Shown here: piece by piece, positions 21,509 to 31,316 of the stretch
Layout: the number at the start of each line of letters is the position of its first letter
Numbering within the stretch: the stretch's first letter is position 1
DNA from: Diatrype stigma
Taxonomy: Eukaryota; Ascomycota; Sordariomycetes; Xylariales; Diatrypaceae
Direction: 5' to 3'
Assembly: GCA_022225965.2 (NCBI GenBank)
Contig: JAKJXP020000044.1
Span: forward strand, 297,032 to 361,031
Length of the DNA stretch: 64,000 nt
Program-made: the position numbers and the translations under genes
The notes under the pieces: generated by a model
Told to the model about the DNA's origin: nothing
What the model saw: the letters and a program-made list of their open reading frames with translations, nothing else
Databases searched by the model: none

Positions 21509-24136
21509 TCAGTACCAGAATGGCGCCTCGACATTATACTCGATCTTGAACACCCAACAGAACTTGTCCGCCTTAACTACGTCCTCGGTGACGTCAATCC
21601 AGACGCCGCCGCCGCCGCCCTCACTGAATCCCCACTCCAGCACGATCTCCCCATCCATGCCCAGAGCGGTGATCCGGTCGCCCGCGAGAGCCGGCACCCT
21701 AGCCTGGATCTCGAGGCGCCCGACCGCCGGCTGCCGCAGGCTCAGGACGTAGAAGGCGTCGTTGGTCTGTGTGAAGCGGAGGCCGCCGCCCGCCTCAGAC
21801 GCGACGGCCCAGTAGGTGGTGTTGAAGACGGCCTCGGCGTGCGGGCGGATCCAGGCGCCGGCCTCGCGGAGGCTGTCGACCTCGGCGCGGACGAGGGACC
21901 CGTCGGCGCGCGGCCCGATGTCGAGCAGGAAGTTGCCGTTCTTGCTGGCCATGTCGACGAGGTCGGCTACGATGGCGGAGGCGCTCATGTACCCGGACGT
22001 GGGCGTGGCGCGGTTGTACCCGTAGCTGAAGGGGTCCAGGCCCTGGTTGCTCTCCCACTTGCGCCGCTGCGGCGTGCTGAAGGTCGCGTACTCGGGCGTG
22101 TCGAAGTCGGCCGCCCACGGGGATCCGCACCGGTCGTTGAGGACCACCTGGCGGCCCTCCTCGCCCTGGGCGCGCGCCCAGTTGAACCACCGGGCCGCGA
22201 ACCCGTCCGTCCCGTTCGAGGCGCCCGCGTCGCACCACATGATGTCCGTGTTGTACTCGTACGCCAAGATGTCCATCTGCGGCACCATCAGGTCCGGGAT
22301 GAAGTCGGCGACGGGGATGCGGCCCGTGTACGGCTCCTCGAGGCCCGTGTACGGGTTGCGCGCGATGATGCCCGGGTGCGACGTCGAGGTCACGCGGTCG
22401 TACTGCGTGAACCCGTACTGGCCCCAGTCCGGGTTGAACCACTCGGGCAGCGAGAAGTAGGTGCCTCGTCGGAGGTGCGGCTGGTACGTGGCGGCGGCGT
22501 CGAACAGCTCGCCGAGGAGATCCCGCTTCGGCCCATAGTGCATCGAGGAGCGGTTGGTGACATTGCCCGTATTGAAGTTAGCGAAGCCGTCGTGATGCTT
22601 CGTCGTGAAGACGAAGTACTGTGCCCCCGCATCGGCGAATAGGTCGACCCATTCCTTGGGGTCCCAGGACGACGCGGTGTAGTTTTCGAAGAAGTCATCG
22701 TAATTCAGATCTGGTCCGAATGTCTCGAGCCGGTAGGCATTGAACCCTGATTTGTCTGCAGCAGCACTTTCGTTGATACGAGTCGAGTACCACCTAGTTT
22801 TTACGTTAAATGTAATTCCTTAGATATACAGGGGGTCTTCACCACGACTCGAAACTTACCAGAACCATTCAGCATAAGACTCGTAAGGAGTAGAATTACC
22901 CCAACCACTTGATAAGCAACTGTTAGCCACTTCGATCTCTAGATGACTCAACGATCGCGGGGGATGTTCTAGGCTGTAATTGCGATACTTCTTGTCGATG
23001 GGTGGAGAAGAAACGAGCCTGGGATATAGTAGATGTAAAGACTAGATAACTTACGGAACAGAGTACGGGCCCCAATGGATGAAGATGCCAAACTTAGCGT
23101 CATCGTACCACTGAGGCACCTCGTGCTGTACCAGACTCGTCGAATCCGTCGTCCAAGGGGTTAGGCCAATTTTCGTATCATCGAATGGGAAAGCCTTGCC
23201 GCCCTTCGCAAACTCTAGGACTGCTTCGACAGTTCCACTGAATTGGCCCTGTACAGCAACGTCAACCCGCTTTTGGTCGCCCGGACACAGTCTCTTGACG
23301 AAGGCTTTCTTGATAGTTGTGACACCTGGCGCCTTGATAGAAGCAACCATGCCCGAGATGCACTCGGTCCCAGCGTTGTTGACAAGCAGCTCGACGACCT
23401 GGGACGCCTTGCCGACCCACTTCTGCGTGGGCCTCAGAGACTGAACATGGACGTCGGGGCCTTTGTACAGCGACAGCGCGAAGGTGTGTAGCCTCCCCGA
23501 TGTGGAGTTCGTCGTGTTTGGAAGTATGACGGTGCTGAGCGTCTTTTCTGGGTCTAAGATGGCAGTGTATTCGTAGATATGTGAGGCATTGTGGTTTGTG
23601 TCGTTGTGAGTGAAGAAGTACGGGAAAGTGATCTCGCCCCGTCTGATGGCGAGGAACCACCAGAATGCGTGAGCCCGCACCTCGGCGGTCGAGGTGCTGT
23701 TGTCAGCGTACACCAGCGTTAGGTTCCCCGACACTGTCGTAGACCGCACGTCCGAGGTGACAAGGACGGAGGCCGACACGTAGCGATCTTCGGGCACCGG
23801 AATTTCCTGGGACGCACAGATGACGTTGTCTACAGATGCGTTCTTCTGGTAGCCTGGGAACTTGAACCGTACGCCCGAGTGAACTGATGTGTAAAAACCA
23901 TCTTTACCAACAACGTCCGCGGGTAATGACTGCCCCAGAGCATCGAGTGAGGCTTCACCGGGCCTGGACCCGAAGGCTTTATTATTGAAATAAGTATCAA
24001 GATCAATGGGAACGGACTATGAGAGAATCAGTCCCAGTTAAGGTTAGATTCCTTGGCGGGGCAATAACAATACCTCCTGTGCAATGACCCCTGAGACCAG
24101 CGTTAAGCCCGTCCACCATATACTGGACAGCAACAT
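21509..24136 (-). CDS. Secreted alpha-L-fucosidase, glycoside hydrolase family 29
   Basis: Four exons on the minus strand, 24136-24074, 24016-23055, 22907-22860 and 22793-21509, give 785 residues with all phases consistent. The first exon codes a hydrophobic signal peptide (MLLSSIWWTGLTLVSGVIAQ). An N-terminal region of about 280 residues precedes the catalytic barrel and carries several NXS/T sequons. The barrel begins at WYDDAKFGIFIHWGPYSVP, continues through TTKHHDGF (about 422-428), and has DIMWCDAG with the likely nucleophile aspartate at about residue 546. All three are GH29 hallmarks. GH29 enzymes retain configuration and release terminal L-fucose from xyloglucan, glycoproteins or other fucosides outside the cell. 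The long N-terminal extension makes it larger than animal fucosidases but is seen in fungal members. The C-terminal part looks like a beta-sandwich. The region is notably GC-rich (21,600-22,600). Confidence 0.92.
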
Positions 24137-25552
24137 CTTGAACGATGTGACGTGCCTGGAGGCGAACCAAACCCACCCAACTTCCGGGTAGCTGGGAGCA
24201 TCTTATAACAACGGTGCCAAGGCGGCCACCGCGATCTCGGTAAAGCTATCCCCTTGCTCCCCGCACATCTGATAGGAAATAACAGGGTACAAGCTGTTAT
24301 AGAGCCGTGGGTTCTCGGGGGCGAGGGCTTTGCCGATCGCGTACGATGCGTAGTTGGAGATTGTCAACTGCAGGCACGTTCGAACCCGCTACGCTAGCCT
24401 GTCGAAGGCGGAAAACGTCTAACCCCTCCAAGTCAACGGCGGATATAGTTACAGGGCTTCCATGTTTTCCCCATGGTGCCTTGTGGGGGACGTTAACGTT
24501 GCACTGGTTTGATATCAGATAGGGCATCAATATCAATCGTCTCGGATCCTTATCCGACTTGGTTTACACGCCTTGGTCAGACTTGGCGTCATGAATGTGA
24601 TAAGGTATCACGACAATAAATGGATCTCGAAGCTCGTCTCTTAGCGGCCGAAGTTCATTCATACGGGACCGCAATGACCTGCTGCCGAGCATGACAAGGT
24701 AGAAATCATCGACTTTCAAGCTTGGGAGATAGTTAGCTCGAGTTCAAGGCACGAATTTGCCCACATCTTAATGTCATTGAGTATGGTGGCGAGGTCGGCA
24801 TTGATCTATCGGTCTGTCGAATTTGGTAAGTTTCGAAGCGACGCTTGGCAAGTTCCCGTGTTGCTTATCGTTAGACCCATGTTGCTGGTTGCTAACGAGA
24901 CCGTGTTGTTGATGATGTCTTATATGCCAAGTAACCGGCTTACATAGTAGAATCTTCATGATATCAATTGTACTCCGCTAGCAAGTATGCCGGGCCATCT
25001 TTGCGCTTGTTCATCTGTGGTTTGGATGGACTTGGTGAAGCTTTCTCACACTGAAATAGCTAGCGATAGGCTGTTCAATCTTGTCTTGATCAAGAGGCAG
25101 AGATTGACGTAAGGAAAAGCAGAAAGAAGGAAGAGAAAGCAACGTGAGTTTAAGTTATATGTTCCTAACGCATCCATAGAAAGCCAATAATGATTATTAT
25201 TAAGGAGAACCTGCCTTAAGTGACGATAGTTACGGCACGGGGTGGACGCCGCTTCCTTCCAGCCCGGGAAACATAGAGATCGGAGCTAATTAATGTGGGC
25301 CAGTCGTCCAAACTTTAAACTCAATAGCTTGCCCCTCCATTCCGGAACCCGGTGCCCCTCATAACTGGATCGCCTAAGTGCTGTATGGCATATGCATGCA
25401 ATACAACCTTAAAAGTGCTATCAACCTAAGGTTAACATTGGGATCCATAAGTGAAGATCTCGAAAGTAACACTGTTTCCTCGAAAAGAGCCGGGAATACA
25501 AGAGAAAATCCGACCGTTGCATGAACTTCACCTGACATCAAAAACCCAAAAA
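24137..25552. other. Divergent promoter region between fucosidase and LTO1-like genes
   Basis: About 1.4 kb between divergently transcribed genes. I see no coding signal. The bases nearest 24136 are the fucosidase promoter, those nearest 25553 the LTO1-like promoter. A GTTCGAACCC stretch near 24381-24390 is not part of a tRNA fold. Confidence 0.5.
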
Positions 25553-26296
25553 ATGACGTCCGACTTTTTCGACGAAGTCCTGAACCTCGAGGAGCAGTAC
25601 CATCAGGAGGGCTATGAGGCCGGCTACCGGGACGGGGCCGAGGCGGGCCGGATCGAGGGCCGCTCCGTCGGCCTGAAGCAGGGGTACGAGAAGTTCGTCG
25701 AGGCCGGGCGCCTGCAGGGCCGGGCTCTGGTCTGGGCGAACCGGATACCCCGGCTGCGGTCTCCGCCACCGGCGGCGCAAGAACCGGCATCCCGCTCACT
25801 GACCTTGTCATCGCCTCCGTCAACAGCGCCATCACCATCACCCTCATCAGCTGCCCATGCCCAGCAAGCCGGCACAAGCACGGAAGAGCAGAGCGCCCGC
25901 ACGGGCGCAGATGACAGCAGTCGACAGGGTGGCGATACTACAGGCAGTAGCAGTAGTAGCACCAGGAGCAGACTGCCGGACCTTGGCCCGAGCAACAACG
26001 CGCGGCTGGAGAAGAACGTGGCGACGCTGTACGGCATGGTGGAGCCGGGCACGCTGTCGACGCGGAACGACGACGAGGCCGTCAACGACTTCGACAGCCG
26101 GCTGAAGGGGGCGCAGGGGAAGCTGAAGGTCATCGAGAGGGTCGTCGGCGAGAAGATCATCACAGGCGAGTTGGAGAACCATGGTCTTTCCTCCACTTCT
26201 ACTGTCGCTGCTGGGGGGTCCAAGAACAGCAATATCGAAGACATCGGAAGGCTACCGCCGCCGCCTCCGCCGCCAAAGCAGGAACGGCCGGAATGA
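25553..26296 (+). CDS. LTO1: LTO1-like adaptor with deca-GX3 (Yae1-type) motif
   Basis: An intronless frame of 247 residues starting at the ATG at 25553; a GTG 102 nt upstream in frame is not needed. Residues about 18-62 carry glycines at every fourth position (GYEAGYRDGAEAGRIEG, then GLKQGYEKF), the deca-GX3 motif shared by Yae1 and Lto1. GRLQGRALVW follows, as in Lto1. In yeast the Yae1-Lto1 pair links the cytosolic iron-sulphur targeting complex to the ribosome-recycling ATPase Rli1/ABCE1. A serine/proline-rich insertion (about residues 75-145) separates this from a helical C-terminal part (VEPGTLSTRNDDEAVNDF onward) that fungal homologues share. The C-terminus is low complexity and proline-rich. 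Family assignment rests on the motif and arrangement; Yae1 itself is less likely because of the GRLQGRA segment. Confidence 0.8.
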   Translation: MTSDFFDEVLNLEEQYHQEGYEAGYRDGAEAGRIEGRSVGLKQGYEKFVEAGRLQGRALVWANRIPRLRSPPPAAQEPASRSLTLSSPPSTAPSPSPSSAAHAQQAGTSTEEQSARTGADDSSRQGGDTTGSSSSSTRSRLPDLGPSNNARLEKNVATLYGMVEPGTLSTRNDDEAVNDFDSRLKGAQGKLKVIERVVGEKIITGELENHGLSSTSTVAAGGSKNSNIEDIGRLPPPPPPPKQERPE

Positions 26297-26977
26297 TTGT
26301 CATAACTACATGTGCTTAGCCGTCATGTTTGCGCGTGCGGCGGCAACAGGACGAAGGACAAATTTACCGTGTATATTTAAACCTTACGTCAAGAACTGTT
26401 TATTGTCATCTCCATTCGCCAGCGGTGGCTTATGTATGAATATAGATGACTGAATTTCTGAACTGGATTCTAAACGCCGATTAACAGAACTAATGTCTGC
26501 TACTGCTTATGCCGTACCTACGGCTTGGGTTACTTAGCCTTATACTTTCTTGCAAATGGACCTTGCTATAGACGGGTACATGCTCATCCCCGTTCATACA
26601 ACGAGCTTGGCCCGGTTCAGTGAGCTATTTGTAGGCACTTATTTGCAGGGGGCAAACAGCATCGAGCGGGAATCACGCCGTTAGTTTGATGACGGGAATC
26701 TAGATATAATTTCGCCTGCCTGCCTGTCTGTATGTCTGTCTGTTCGTTGCCTGCGCCATATGTACAATCGCACGAACACCCCTCCACACCTCTATCCTTC
26801 TTCTACCGCCTACGATGCTGAATCTGCTCTATTTGAAAGATCGGCACGGGTACCCGCCACTGGAACAGTTAGCCGAAATCATCTTCCATGTTGTTTTCCA
26901 TTCAATTCACACCACCAAACTCGAGGCTGAGCTGGCCATCCAAGTTTTGGGGTAAAGGAGGGTGGGGGGTGCCAAAC
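26297..26977. other. Region between convergent LTO1-like and complex I genes
   Basis: 3' flanks of two convergent genes. A run of TGCC/TGTC tetranucleotides occupies about 26717-26755. No gene is recognised. Confidence 0.5.
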
Positions 26978-27785
26978 TTACTCCGGGGGATACGAGGGCT
27001 CTTCCGTAAGCTCGTAGCGCTGGACCTTCCACGCGCCCTCATCGGGCTTCAAGCGCCCCCCGCTCGGCAGCGGCGGCAGCCCATTGACCAACAGGCCGGC
27101 CGCGACGGCCGCACCGCCCTTCTTCTCGGCGAGCGCGGCCAGGCCGCCCTCCCGGCCCTCCTGCTCGACGGCCACGAGGGCCTGCTGGCCGGCGTCGCCG
27201 ACCAGGTCCTGGCGCGGGGCGGCGGCGCTGCCGACCGACAGCAGGCCGACGGCGTGGGCCTGGTTGACGAAGCTGAGGCGCGGGTAGGCGCGCCGCGCGT
27301 CCCGCTTCCAGTACGGGTTGTCGGCGATGTCGCCCGCGGGCGCCGTCACGGGGTCGTCGTACGCCAGCGGGTCCAGCGCCCCCGGCGTCGGGTTCCGGTA
27401 GTACGGGTTCAGCGGCACGCCGTTGGAGCGCTCCGGGTCGACGGCGAAGAGGCGGCGCACGCGCTCCCAGATTCCGGTCGATTGGAGGGTGTGTTTCTGT
27501 GGGGTGTGGAAAAGGGGTTAGTTAGATATGGTCAGTCAGTCAGTTTCGGTCGCGGTGTGGCGAGCGGGTAGTATGGTCTGCTGGGAAGGGTTAAGTGATA
27601 GGAGGTGGTGGATGAGCTGCGAGCGTGCTTTGTTGCCGAGTTGCCGGAGAGAGGGTCGGGCTCGCAGGCTACCTAACTCGGGCAAGAACAAGAGGGGAGG
27701 GGGTGCAGGGAAGGACGGGTTGATCACGTACTTGACTGAGGCTCATCAGGCCTCCTGCAGCTTTCGCTGCCGCCTTCGTAGCCAT
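26978..27785 (-). CDS. NADH:ubiquinone oxidoreductase (complex I) 21 kDa-type accessory subunit
   Basis: Two exons on the minus strand, 27785-27732 and 27496-26978, give 190 residues; the intron is GTACGT..ACAG. Exon 1 codes a short basic, alanine-rich N-terminus (MATKAAAKAAGG) ending SLSQ. Exon 2 carries the conserved block GIWERVRRLFAVDPERSNGV, then PLNPYYRNPTPGA, YDDPVTAPAGDIADNPYWKR and DARRAYPRLS. That block is diagnostic of the fungal 21 kDa complex I accessory subunit (NUO21-type). The protein belongs to the mitochondrial inner-membrane respiratory complex I, in a structural rather than catalytic role. It heads a run of inner-membrane genes that continues with QCR8 and PHB1. Confidence 0.88.
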
Positions 27786-28548
27786 GATTGCTAATGTGTG
27801 GAGTGCGCAATGGGCGATTGACGATGATGTAGGTGAACGACGGGAGGGTGAGCTTGTTCGAGGATCGGAGGTCTTGGGAGAGCCGACTTCCTAAACCGAA
27901 GTATTGCCGTCTTGATTAGTTAGGTAAGCTTGGGATCTTTCCGAGCGCTGATTGGGCGAGTGGGGTCTAAGTTCAAATCAAAGAAGCCAATCAGCCCCCG
28001 AGGGATTCCAATCCAGATGTCATCGCTGGGGGGCCCTGGGGGTGCGCAGCGCAACTGACGACCGCATCGAATGCTTCTGCCTACCCTTGGGCTCCTAGAC
28101 TAGCCAAGACCGAAGTAATACACTGCTGAGATCGATATATTGAGATCATTAATGTATCATTTGCGCATTCCTAGTCTAGATGGCAGACAAACATGCTTTC
28201 AGTAGCGTATCTGTCATATCATGTCCATTTCCAGCAATTAGGGCAGTCCATTCGCCATCTTATATGTGTCTGCGTATTGATATGCCTTTGTGGCTGTTCT
28301 TTATAGAATCTTGGAATTGATACCTTAGATAACAGCGTGGGGGAAAAGTCACTCCAAGAACCCTATACAAGAACGAGGCAACCTGCCCCGATATCTTAAG
28401 AGGAACTACAATTGCGGTTTTTGCTAACCGTATCAACACCCCCGTCTATTGCTATTGATATACAGGGTTTGTCTACAGGTCGTAGAACCAATTCTACCAT
28501 GTTGCCCGTTTAACCTCGCCCTCTCTCTAGTACTTAGGTTGCCCTTAT
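27786..28548. other. Promoter region of the complex I subunit gene
   Basis: Intergenic DNA between two minus-strand genes: promoter of the complex I subunit on the left and 3' flank of QCR8 on the right. No gene is seen. Confidence 0.5.
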
Positions 28549-29329
28549 TTATTCGACGTCGGCAAACTCCTTGCGCCCGGCCTTCGAGTTTAGGTATTCG
28601 TTTCTGCTCCGTAGTCAGCCACCGTATGAAACTGTATTGCTGGGGAGAAATAGCATACCTCTCGGTTGCCCACTGCAGGGCGTAGTAGAAGAACACCATG
28701 GGAGGAGCCCAGTAGAGGACCTGGTGTCGGAACCGTCGCCACGAGTTGAAGATGGCCGCGTTGGCCGCGCCAGCCAGGGGGTTCTGTCGGTTGGGGCTGA
28801 CGGCGTAACTGATGATTCCCCTTTGCTTCATGCCGCCTAGAGTATATCGCTTTTCGTCAGCCTACTCGATCACTTCCAACCGCGGCCTCATCATCCATTT
28901 CATGTAGCTGAACCCTTCCCACCCCTTGCATAGGTGCAGCCATAATAGACCAACTCTTCCCGGTCGCCTGCTGCGCTTATGACCCCAGCCGATATTCCGT
29001 CCTTTCGTTTCGTGCGTTCCGTTTCCATATTTTCGAGAAATATTACGAATGGATCATAGTCACCACACTTCAAAATTCACTCACCAAAGTTACCCCAGCC
29101 GCCGAGGAACCTGCACAGAGTCTAGTCAGCAATTGATTCGAGGACGAGTTCTGCATGTTCTGAAAACCGCTGCACATCTCCAGCTTGAAACCCCCAACGC
29201 CCAAGAAAAGCCGCAGCTTGGATGTTGGTTAGGCGCCACGAAAGTGAATTGTAGAAGCCAAGCGACTTACTTCCCATACTTGCCGAGAGGGGTGTCGCCA
29301 CCGGCCCGGAGGATCTGAGTAGGACGCAT
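28549..29329 (-). CDS. QCR8: Ubiquinol-cytochrome c reductase (complex III) subunit 8
   Basis: Four small exons on the minus strand: 29329-29271, 29110-29085 (only 26 nt), 28836-28659 and 28603-28549, totalling 105 residues. All phases agree. The protein reads MRPTQILRAGGDTPLGKYGK, FLGGWGNFGG, MKQRGIISYAVSPNRQNPL and then AGAANAAIFNSWRR. Next comes a hydrophobic helix (VLYWAPPMVFFYYALQWA) and the end NEYLNSKAGRKEFADVE. This matches the QCR8 family throughout, including the KQRGI and AIFN blocks and the single transmembrane helix. QCR8 is the small subunit that contacts cytochrome b in the bc1 complex and is needed for its assembly. The 26-nt exon 2 and the short open frames make the gene easy to miss for automatic predictors. 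Confidence 0.92.
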
Positions 29330-30028
29330 ATTGGGTGGTAGTCGCAGTGATGGTAGGGAAAAGACGAGTACGGGGTTGTCGCTGGTCGTCGGCGATGGGG
29401 TGTTTCGGTTCGTATGGAGAGGTCAGTCAGTCAGTTCGATGGATTCGGTCGGAAGCTCGCGACGTCCAAATTTACAGGCCGACAGACTGGTTCAATTGTG
29501 AGACCAATAGGTACACTAGATCGACTAAACCTAAATTGGAGAAAGCCATCTGCCCCATTCCGGGCTAGCTTGGATCGCTAAGCAGCTGCAAGTGTCAGCC
29601 AGAAATCGGGATGTCTGGATCCAATGCCCCGCCAGAAAGTCCCGTCCCTCCGCTATGAAGCATAGACCACCACCACCACCACCCACTTTGATTAGAGATT
29701 CAGCAGCCGACAGCTTCGACGATAAGGTGCCGCCGGAATTGATTGCTCGATCGATAATTAGAGAAGCTTCAGCCCACCACCTTCGTACCCACGTACCGAC
29801 CTGATCGACTGACTGCAGTGATTAACGTGCCTCTGCCCGCACGCAACCGCAAATCCAGAGAGCCCCAGCTGGTGCAAGCCAACACAACACTCTCGGACCC
29901 AGGGCATCATCGAACCGTCTACGACCGATTTTTTTCCGTTGCCTCCGCCTCCGCTTCCACCTCCGTGACAGGTCCCGAGCTTCCGAGGCAAAGAAGAAGA
30001 CAGAAGACGAACGCAGACAGAAAGAAAG
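29330..30028. promoter_or_regulatory. Divergent promoter shared by QCR8 and PHB1
   Basis: About 700 bp separate the starts of two divergently transcribed genes for mitochondrial inner-membrane proteins. It holds both core promoters and 5' leaders, with a CACCAC run at 29668-29684 and a pyrimidine-rich stretch at about 29930-29970 just before PHB1. No clear TATA box is seen. Co-regulation of the two genes is inferred from the arrangement only. Confidence 0.5.
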
Positions 30029-30856
30029 ATGGCCAACTCCCTCCTCAACGTGTACCGGTGGGCGATCCCGGCAGCGGTCGGGGTCACGGCGCTGCAGGCG
30101 TCGCTGTACGACGTCAAGGGCGGGACGCGGGCGGTGATCTTCGACCGGGTGCAGGGGGTCAAGGAGACGACGGTGGGCGAGGGGACGCACTTCCTGGTGC
30201 CGTGGCTGCAGCGCAGCATCGTGTTCGACGTGCGGACGAAGCCGCGCAACATCGCCACGACGACGGGCAGCAAGGACCTGCAGATGGTCAGCCTGACGCT
30301 GCGGGTGCTGCACCGGCCCGACGTGCCCGCCCTCCCCAAGATCTACCAGAACCTCGGCAGCGACTACGACGAGCGCGTGCTCCCCTCCATCGGCAACGAG
30401 GTCCTCAAGTCCATCGTCGCCCAGTTCGACGCCGCCGAGCTCATCACCCAGCGCGAGGCCGTCTCCCAGCGCATCCGCGCCGACCTCATGAAGCGCGCCC
30501 GCGAGTTCAACATCGCCCTCGAGGACGTCTCCATCACCCACATGACCTTCGGCCGCGAGTTCACCAAGGCCGTCGAGCAGAAGCAGATCGCCCAGCAGGA
30601 CGCCGAGCGCGCCCGCTTCATCGTCGAGCGCGCCGAGCAGGAGCGCCAGGCCAACGTCATCCGCGCCGAGGGCGAGGCCGAGAGCGCCGAGACCATCGGC
30701 CGCGCCGTCGCCCGCTCCGGCGACGGCCTCGTCCAGATCCGCAAGATCGAGGCCTCCCGCGCCATCGCCGAGACCCTCGCCTCCAACCCCAACGTCGCCT
30801 ACCTGCCCGGCGGCCGTCAGGGCGGCCAGTTCCTCCTGAACGTCGGCAAGGCGTAA
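30029..30856 (+). CDS. PHB1: Prohibitin 1
   Basis: An intronless frame of 275 residues. A short N-terminal hydrophobic segment (about 8-25, VYRWAIPAAVGVTALQASLY) anchors prohibitins in the mitochondrial inner membrane. The SPFH/prohibitin domain follows with GGTRAVIFDRVQGVKE, EGTHFLVPWLQ, DVRTKPRN and LPSIGNEVLKSIVAQFDA. A long charged coiled coil comes after it (about 175-220, KAVEQKQIAQQDAERARFIV). The end NPNVAYLPGGRQGGQFLLNV is typical of PHB1 rather than PHB2. PHB1 and PHB2 form a ring in the inner membrane that scaffolds proteases and cristae. Codon use is strongly C/G-ending, as in highly expressed genes. The lack of introns in such a conserved gene is mildly unusual for this group. 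Confidence 0.95.
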   Translation: MANSLLNVYRWAIPAAVGVTALQASLYDVKGGTRAVIFDRVQGVKETTVGEGTHFLVPWLQRSIVFDVRTKPRNIATTTGSKDLQMVSLTLRVLHRPDVPALPKIYQNLGSDYDERVLPSIGNEVLKSIVAQFDAAELITQREAVSQRIRADLMKRAREFNIALEDVSITHMTFGREFTKAVEQKQIAQQDAERARFIVERAEQERQANVIRAEGEAESAETIGRAVARSGDGLVQIRKIEASRAIAETLASNPNVAYLPGGRQGGQFLLNVGKA

Positions 30857-31316
30857 GTCGCTGTGAGTGGCTAAGTGTGAGCGCAAGTAGGTGATGCACC
30901 ATGTTAGAGAAAAAGGGCAAGGATTAAGAGCGAGGCAGAGAACAACCCAGATGCAGGGTTCAGGATCTACAGAAGCTCGAGAGGGCCAAGGCATGGGAAG
31001 GGAGTGGTGGCAGTGAAAAACTACTGTATACTACTACTACGTCGGAGACAGGCGAGAGGGAATAGCCTATTTCTCCACTTCGGAATATCATGAATAATAT
31101 GTGTCACTATCACAAGCTCACTGTTATGAAACCATTGCCTCATCGTCGAATAGCGCCTTTGGAAAATCCATGCGTAATGTGCTTCATGTACGTCTTCTCA
31201 ATGAGACGATGACCAGGTCTCACATCGTCAGGGGCGTTCTAGGAAAAACTATAGCTTTCCGCTACGGATGCGAAAGCATCATATCATACTTGCTCACCTA
31301 TCGCAGTAGCCACGAA
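30857..31316. other. Region between convergent PHB1 and REX3 genes
   Basis: 3' flanks of two convergent genes. No gene is recognised. Confidence 0.5.

Noticed and set aside
21839..22642. 267-codon plus-strand frame opposite the fucosidase
   Set aside because: It is the antisense of GH29 catalytic codons, without family features.
24340..24410. tRNA-like GTTCGAACCC segment
   Set aside because: The flanking bases do not form a T-stem or acceptor stem, so no cloverleaf is possible.
29822..30994. 390-codon minus-strand frame opposite PHB1
   Set aside because: It is the antisense of strongly C/G-ending PHB1 codons (DLGDG-type repeats), a familiar shadow in GC-rich genes.
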